A DNA stretch of 9,742 bases from JBOHPP01 sp050731755 (GTDB lineage: Bacteria; Methylomirabilota; Methylomirabilia; Rokubacteriales; CSP1-6): NCBI GenBank assembly GCA_050731755.1, contig JBOHPP010000103.1:1-9742 (forward strand). Reading direction: 5' to 3'. Shown here piece by piece: positions 6,928 to 9,742 of the stretch. The translations under genes were made by a program, and so were the position numbers. Below the pieces are notes generated by a model that saw only the letters and a list, made by a program, of their open reading frames with translations, was not told the DNA's origin and made no database searches. How positions within the stretch are numbered: position 1 is the first letter of the stretch; each line of letters begins with the position of its first letter.

Positions 6928-8021
6928 GGCAGCAGCTCGGCGTAGAGCGCCGCCGTCCGCGCCATCGTCGCGTCGATCGAGTACCGCGCGTGCACCAGAG
7001 CCTGGCCCGCGCTGCCCATCGCCCGCGCGCGGGCCGGATCGTCGAGCAGGGCCAGGATCGCCGTGGCCAGGGCCGGCCCGTCGGCGGGCGGCACCAGCCG
7101 TCCGTTCTCGCCGTCGCGCACGACCTCGGGAGTGCCGCCCACCGTGGTGCCCACGACCGGGGTCCCCACCGCGAGGGCTTGCAGGATCACCTGCGACACC
7201 GCCTCCGATCTCGTCGAGGGCAGCACGAGCACATCCAGGGCTGCCATGACTTCGGGGATGTCGCGCCGGAACCCCGTCATGATGACTGAGGAGCCCAGCC
7301 CCATCTCCTGCACCTGGCGGCGCACGTCGGCGAAGCCCACGCCGTCGCCGACGACGAGGAAGCGCGCGTCGGGCCGCCCGCGCACGATCTCGCGCGCGGC
7401 TTCCAGGAAGTAGCGATGGCCCTTCGAGCCCCGCACGTTGGCCACCAGCCCCACCGCCGGCCCCTTCAGGGCCAACTCCTGGCGAACCCGCTGCCCTGAC
7501 ACGCCGGCATGAAACCGGGCGGGATCGAAGCCGGCCGGGATGGCCACGATGCGGTCGAGGGGCACGCCGGCCCGCGCCACGAGCATCGTGACGGCCTCGC
7601 CGCTGGTGACGATCCGATCGGCCAGCCGATAGACGAGAGCGCGGCGGCGCAGGACGGGGATGGTCACGTGGCGGCCGCGCACAACGGGCAGGCCGAGGGA
7701 CTTGGCGGCCAGGGTCGCCAGCCAGCTGTCGATCGAGCTGTGAGTGTGGACCAGCCGCACGCCGCGCGCCCGCATCAGCCGCCGCAGCGCGAGCAGCGCC
7801 CATACGTCGAGCGCGCTCCGCATGGAGATGGCGACGGCGGGCACGCCGGCGGCTTCGGCCTCGGCGGCCAGGCGGCTCGCCGGTTGGCAGGTGACGAGGA
7901 CGTCCCAGCCGTGCTGGCGCAGCCACCGCGCCTCGGTCAAGATACGGATCTCCTGACCGCCGAACCCGAGCGAGGACTCGGTGTGCAGGACCAAACGGGA
8001 CGAGGCCCCGGGCACGCTCAT
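6921..8021 (-). CDS. Glycosyltransferase family 4 (GT-B fold), 366 aa
   Basis: Retaining GT-B glycosyltransferase of the kind that builds lipopolysaccharide core or other surface glycans from nucleotide sugars. The N-terminal domain has the glycine loop GFGGQEIRI (19-27) and HTHSSIDSW (92-100). The C-terminal donor-binding domain has IPAGFDPARF (161-170), VANVRGSKGHRYFLEA (193-208), VVGDGVG (223-229), MTGFRRDIPEVMAALDV (248-264) and VLPSTRSEAVSQVILQALAVG (266-286). In the E-x7-E motif the first Glu is Glu273 but the second is Gln281, a variant I recall from some LPS-type members. Length is typical and no membrane segment is visible. No Shine-Dalgarno precedes ATG 8021; a GTG at codon 3 is an alternative start. 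The gene is divergent from the DedA gene over 20 bases and its TAG (6923-6921) overlaps the end of the RlpA-like gene. Acceptor and sugar are unknown. Confidence 0.9.
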   Translation of the reverse strand: MSVPGASSRLVLHTESSLGFGGQEIRILTEARWLRQHGWDVLVTCQPASRLAAEAEAAGVPAVAISMRSALDVWALLALRRLMRARGVRLVHTHSSIDSWLATLAAKSLGLPVVRGRHVTIPVLRRRALVYRLADRIVTSGEAVTMLVARAGVPLDRIVAIPAGFDPARFHAGVSGQRVRQELALKGPAVGLVANVRGSKGHRYFLEAAREIVRGRPDARFLVVGDGVGFADVRRQVQEMGLGSSVIMTGFRRDIPEVMAALDVLVLPSTRSEAVSQVILQALAVGTPVVGTTVGGTPEVVRDGENGRLVPPADGPALATAILALLDDPARARAMGSAGQALVHARYSIDATMARTAALYAELLPQ

Positions 8022-8023
8022 GT

Positions 8024-8040
8024 GACTATAGACAATAGAC
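8024..8040. promoter_or_regulatory. Heptamer repeat with symmetric -10 core between divergent glycosyltransferase and DedA genes
   Basis: GACTATAGACAATAGAC is three GAC units separated by TATA and AATA, in an otherwise GC-rich region. The palindrome CTATAG at 8026-8031 gives TATAGA on the plus strand (8027-8032) and TATAGT on the minus strand (8030-8025), each resembling a -10 hexamer; minus-strand TATTGT (8037-8032) is another. Starts predicted seven to ten bases downstream fall at or within a few bases of both initiation codons. No -35 match is seen on either side, and neither gene has a Shine-Dalgarno. Promoter function is inference. Confidence 0.4.
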
Positions 8041-8041
8041 G

Positions 8042-8635
8042 ATGCTGCAGCGCTTCATCGAGAACTTCACCTACCTGGGCGTGTTCCTGGTGCTCTTCGC
8101 CGGCGGGGTCGGGCTGCCGATCCCCGAGGAGGGGCCCGTGCTCGCCGCCGGCGTCCTGGCCCATGAGCAGGTCATCCGCTGGTGGATCGCACTGCCCGTC
8201 TGCGTCATCGGAGTGCTGAGCGGCGACGTCGTCCTCTACTGGGTGGGCCGCCACTGGGGCGAGCGGATTCTCGACTGGCGCGTCGTCCGGTGGGTCCTGA
8301 GCCCCGAGCGCGAGGAGTGGCTCAAGAGCGCCTATTGTCATCATGGGGTGAAGATCATTTTCACGGCCCGCCACGTCGTCGGGCTCCGGGCCGCGGCGTT
8401 CCTCACCGCCGGGATCGCTCGGGTGCCTTTCTGGAGGTTCATCTCGGTGGACGCGATGGCTGCCTTGATCGGGGTGCCGGTGAGCTTCGGTCTCGCGTTT
8501 CTCTTCGCCGATCAGCTCGCGCGGGTGATCGCCGACGTCCATCGCGTGGAGCGTTGGCTCGTCCTCTACGCGCTGGTGGCCCTGGCCGCCTGGCTCGGCT
8601 ACCTGGCCTGGCGCCAGAACCGGCGCCCCTCATGA
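8042..8635 (+). CDS. DedA-family (SNARE-associated/VTT domain) membrane protein, 197 aa
   Basis: Inner-membrane protein of the DedA family; members act in lipid carrier flipping (undecaprenyl phosphate recycling), envelope homeostasis and proton-dependent drug tolerance. Family landmarks: GLPIPEEGPVLAAGVLA (24-40) with Glu29/Glu30, GDVVLYWVGRHWG (61-73) with Asp62, and TARHVVGLRAAAFLTAG (108-124) with Arg110 and Arg116 at the six-residue spacing of the essential arginines in E. coli YqjA. About four or five hydrophobic segments are visible (9-22, 31-42, 47-68, 118-158, 172-190). The usual F-P-G before the second arginine is VVG here, so the re-entrant loop differs slightly. Length is normal. 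The ATG lies one base after the heptamer repeat, without a Shine-Dalgarno. The paralogue group and the cargo cannot be assigned. Confidence 0.87.
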   Translation: MLQRFIENFTYLGVFLVLFAGGVGLPIPEEGPVLAAGVLAHEQVIRWWIALPVCVIGVLSGDVVLYWVGRHWGERILDWRVVRWVLSPEREEWLKSAYCHHGVKIIFTARHVVGLRAAAFLTAGIARVPFWRFISVDAMAALIGVPVSFGLAFLFADQLARVIADVHRVERWLVLYALVALAAWLGYLAWRQNRRPS

Positions 8636-8779
8636 TGCTCGCGCTGACCGGCCGCACTCGGCGGTGGGTACGGCGCTGGCACGGCGCGGGAGAGGGAGAT
8701 GGCACAGCGGAACCTACGGGCCGACTGCGTGGTCGACACAACCCCTGCCGCCCGGCCCGGCGGTGGCGCACGCACCGCG
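8636..8779. other. Gap between the DedA gene and the histidine kinase promoter
   Basis: No gene is supported here. A short arginine-rich frame starts at 8632 with an ATGA overlap on the DedA stop and ends at 8787, but it has no recognisable features. A CCGCC-CGGCCC-GGCGG inverted repeat (about 8748-8763) could form a short hairpin; no T run follows, so it is not called a terminator. Confidence 0.4.
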
Positions 8780-8788
8780 TGCTATAGT
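8780..8788 (+). promoter_or_regulatory. Extended -10 promoter of the histidine kinase gene
   Basis: TGCTATAGT combines the extended -10 TGn with TATAGT, five of six matches to TATAAT, and stands out in GC-rich DNA. A start near 8795 would leave a leader of about ten bases. No -35 hexamer is found at 16-18 bases upstream, which fits an extended -10 promoter. The eight bases CTATAGTC recur on the minus strand just before the glycosyltransferase gene (8031-8024). Confidence 0.5.
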
Positions 8789-8793
8789 CGCCC

Positions 8794-8798
8794 GGAGG
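8794..8798 (+). promoter_or_regulatory. Shine-Dalgarno of the histidine kinase gene
   Basis: GGAGG is followed by six bases and GTG at 8805. It decides the GTG start for the kinase. Confidence 0.75.
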
Positions 8799-8804
8799 AC
8801 AGAC

Positions 8805-9742
8805 GTGGCGACCGCCGAGCGCAAGCCGTGGCACGGGATCTTTCGGCTGCTCGAAGGCGACGAGCGGATCTTCGCGGTCCTCCTGGCCGTGGCCATGGTC
8901 GGCGGCCTGGCCACGCTGGGTCTGGTCCCGCTTCGCCCGCGGCATCAGATCGACCTCTACTCGCTGGTCTTCTGGTTCGCCGCCTACAAGGTCGGCGTCT
9001 TCGCGCTCGTCACCATCAACCCCCGCGCCACGCGCGGCATCTTCCTGGCTGCGCTGGGGATCGACCTGCTGCTGGTCTTCGTGCTGCTGTGCCTCACCGG
9101 CGGCGGGTACAGCCTCTTCTACCTGCTGTTCTTCCCCCTCGTCGCGGTTAACGCCTATTACTTCGGCCCGTGGGTGGGGCTCACCGCCGCGCTCATGGCC
9201 GGCGGGCTGTACACGCTCTCGGCCTGGTTGGTGCCGGACTGGGTGGGCTGGACGCCTGGGATCATCCTGGCCGGGCTCTTCGGCCTGCCAGCAGTGACGC
9301 TGGGGCTCGTGGCCGAGCGGGAGCGCCGGGCCCGCGGTGAGGTGGAGCGGCTCAACACCGAGCTGACCGGCACGCTCAACCGCCTGCAGGCCGCCCAGGA
9401 GGAGCTGCTCGTCGCCGAGCGCATGGCCACCGTGGGGCGCCTCAGCCTCAAGGTCGCCCACGAGGTGCGCAACCCCATCAGCGCCATCGAGCTGAACACG
9501 GAGCTGCTGCAGGACATCGTGCAGGCGCGCGCCGGCATCGAGATGGAGGAAGCGCGCGGCCTGCTCGTCGCCATCCGCGACCAGGTCAACACGCTGGACG
9601 CGCTCACGGAGGAGTACCTGGCCTTCGCGCGGTTCCCGCGGCCGCACTTCGAGGAGGTGTCGGTCATCCAGCTCGTGCTGGAGCTGTCCGACTTCGTGCG
9701 GCCGGTGGCCGCGCGGCAGTGGCTCAGCATCCACGTCGAGAC
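8805..9742 (+). CDS. Membrane-bound sensor histidine kinase (HisKA type), partial at right edge
   Basis: Two-component sensor kinase. From the GTG at 8805 the frame is open to the window end (312 codons). Residues 21-168 hold about six hydrophobic segments (near 21-41, 53-71, 79-97, 100-118, 123-144, 150-168) with very short connecting loops, so there is no large extracytoplasmic sensor domain. A charged, coiled-coil-like linker (170-205, AERERRARGEVERLN and onward) leads into a HisKA domain: ERMATVGRLSLKVAHEVRNP (205-224) with phosphoacceptor His219 and the H-E-x-R-N-P signature. The dimerisation helices continue through EEYLAFARFPRP (269-280). The ATP-binding (HATPase) domain would lie beyond the edge, probably with a response regulator. 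Start choice rests on GGAGG six bases upstream and an extended -10 before it. The signal sensed is unknown; an intramembrane or membrane-state signal is an inference from the topology. Confidence 0.88.
   Translation, partial: MATAERKPWHGIFRLLEGDERIFAVLLAVAMVGGLATLGLVPLRPRHQIDLYSLVFWFAAYKVGVFALVTINPRATRGIFLAALGIDLLLVFVLLCLTGGGYSLFYLLFFPLVAVNAYYFGPWVGLTAALMAGGLYTLSAWLVPDWVGWTPGIILAGLFGLPAVTLGLVAERERRARGEVERLNTELTGTLNRLQAAQEELLVAERMATVGRLSLKVAHEVRNPISAIELNTELLQDIVQARAGIEMEEARGLLVAIRDQVNTLDALTEEYLAFARFPRPHFEEVSVIQLVLELSDFVRPVAARQWLSIHVE

Noticed and set aside
6487..7926. 479-codon minus-strand frame overlapping the glycosyltransferase in another frame
   Set aside because: The GT4 frame has complete family motifs; this one is Arg/Ala-rich without recognisable domains and also runs antisense through the RlpA-like gene.
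8632..8787. 51-codon frame overlapping the DedA stop as ATGA
   Set aside because: Very Arg-rich, no motif, no ribosome site of its own, and it runs into the kinase promoter; compatible with chance in GC-rich DNA.
8439..9734. 431-codon minus-strand frame opposite the histidine kinase
   Set aside because: The plus strand has a promoter, Shine-Dalgarno, membrane segments and a HisKA signature; the minus product is a low-complexity shadow.

Overview
This 9.7 kb window is dense, GC-rich bacterial chromosomal DNA. Gaps between genes are 20 to 200 bases, coding third positions are almost all G or C, and starts include GTG as well as ATG. Nothing in it looks mobile: I see no transposase, integrase, tRNA, rRNA or CRISPR array. 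The gene mix (Gram-negative-type envelope functions such as an RlpA-like lipoprotein, a periplasmic binding protein and a lipopolysaccharide-type glycosyltransferase) suggests a free-living high-GC didermic bacterium. An uncultured soil lineage such as Rokubacteria or Methylomirabilota would fit, but that is a guess from style and not from a marker gene.

Left block (1-3277, minus strand, read right to left): an exported acetamidase/formamidase-family protein, then a TroA/ZnuA-like metal-binding protein, then an ABC-3 family metal permease that runs off the left edge. Spacings of 3 and 4 bases indicate one operon. The ATPase of the transporter is not in the window. The permease carries a charged C-terminal extension beyond the usual family length.

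Centre (3475-4662, plus strand): a nicotinamidase (PncA-type) with a complete catalytic triad and metal site, followed 3 bases later by a small class I SAM-dependent methyltransferase. Facing them on the minus strand (4691-6424) is the most unusual gene here: a three-part protein joining a Cof-type HAD phosphatase to a HerA/FtsK-like P-loop ATPase and a small C-terminal helical domain.

Right block (6484-9742): a short RlpA-like lipoprotein (plus) whose stop codon overlaps the stop of a convergent GT4 glycosyltransferase (minus). The glycosyltransferase is divergent, over only 20 bases, from a DedA-family membrane protein (plus). Those 20 bases hold an AT-rich heptamer repeat with a palindromic CTATAG that can serve as a -10 element in both directions, and neither flanking gene has a Shine-Dalgarno sequence. 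Last is a membrane-bound sensor histidine kinase that runs off the right edge, with its own extended -10 promoter and ribosome binding site.

There is no stretch above 300 bases without a gene. I found no convincing rho-independent terminator: no GC stem followed by a T run was seen in the gaps.
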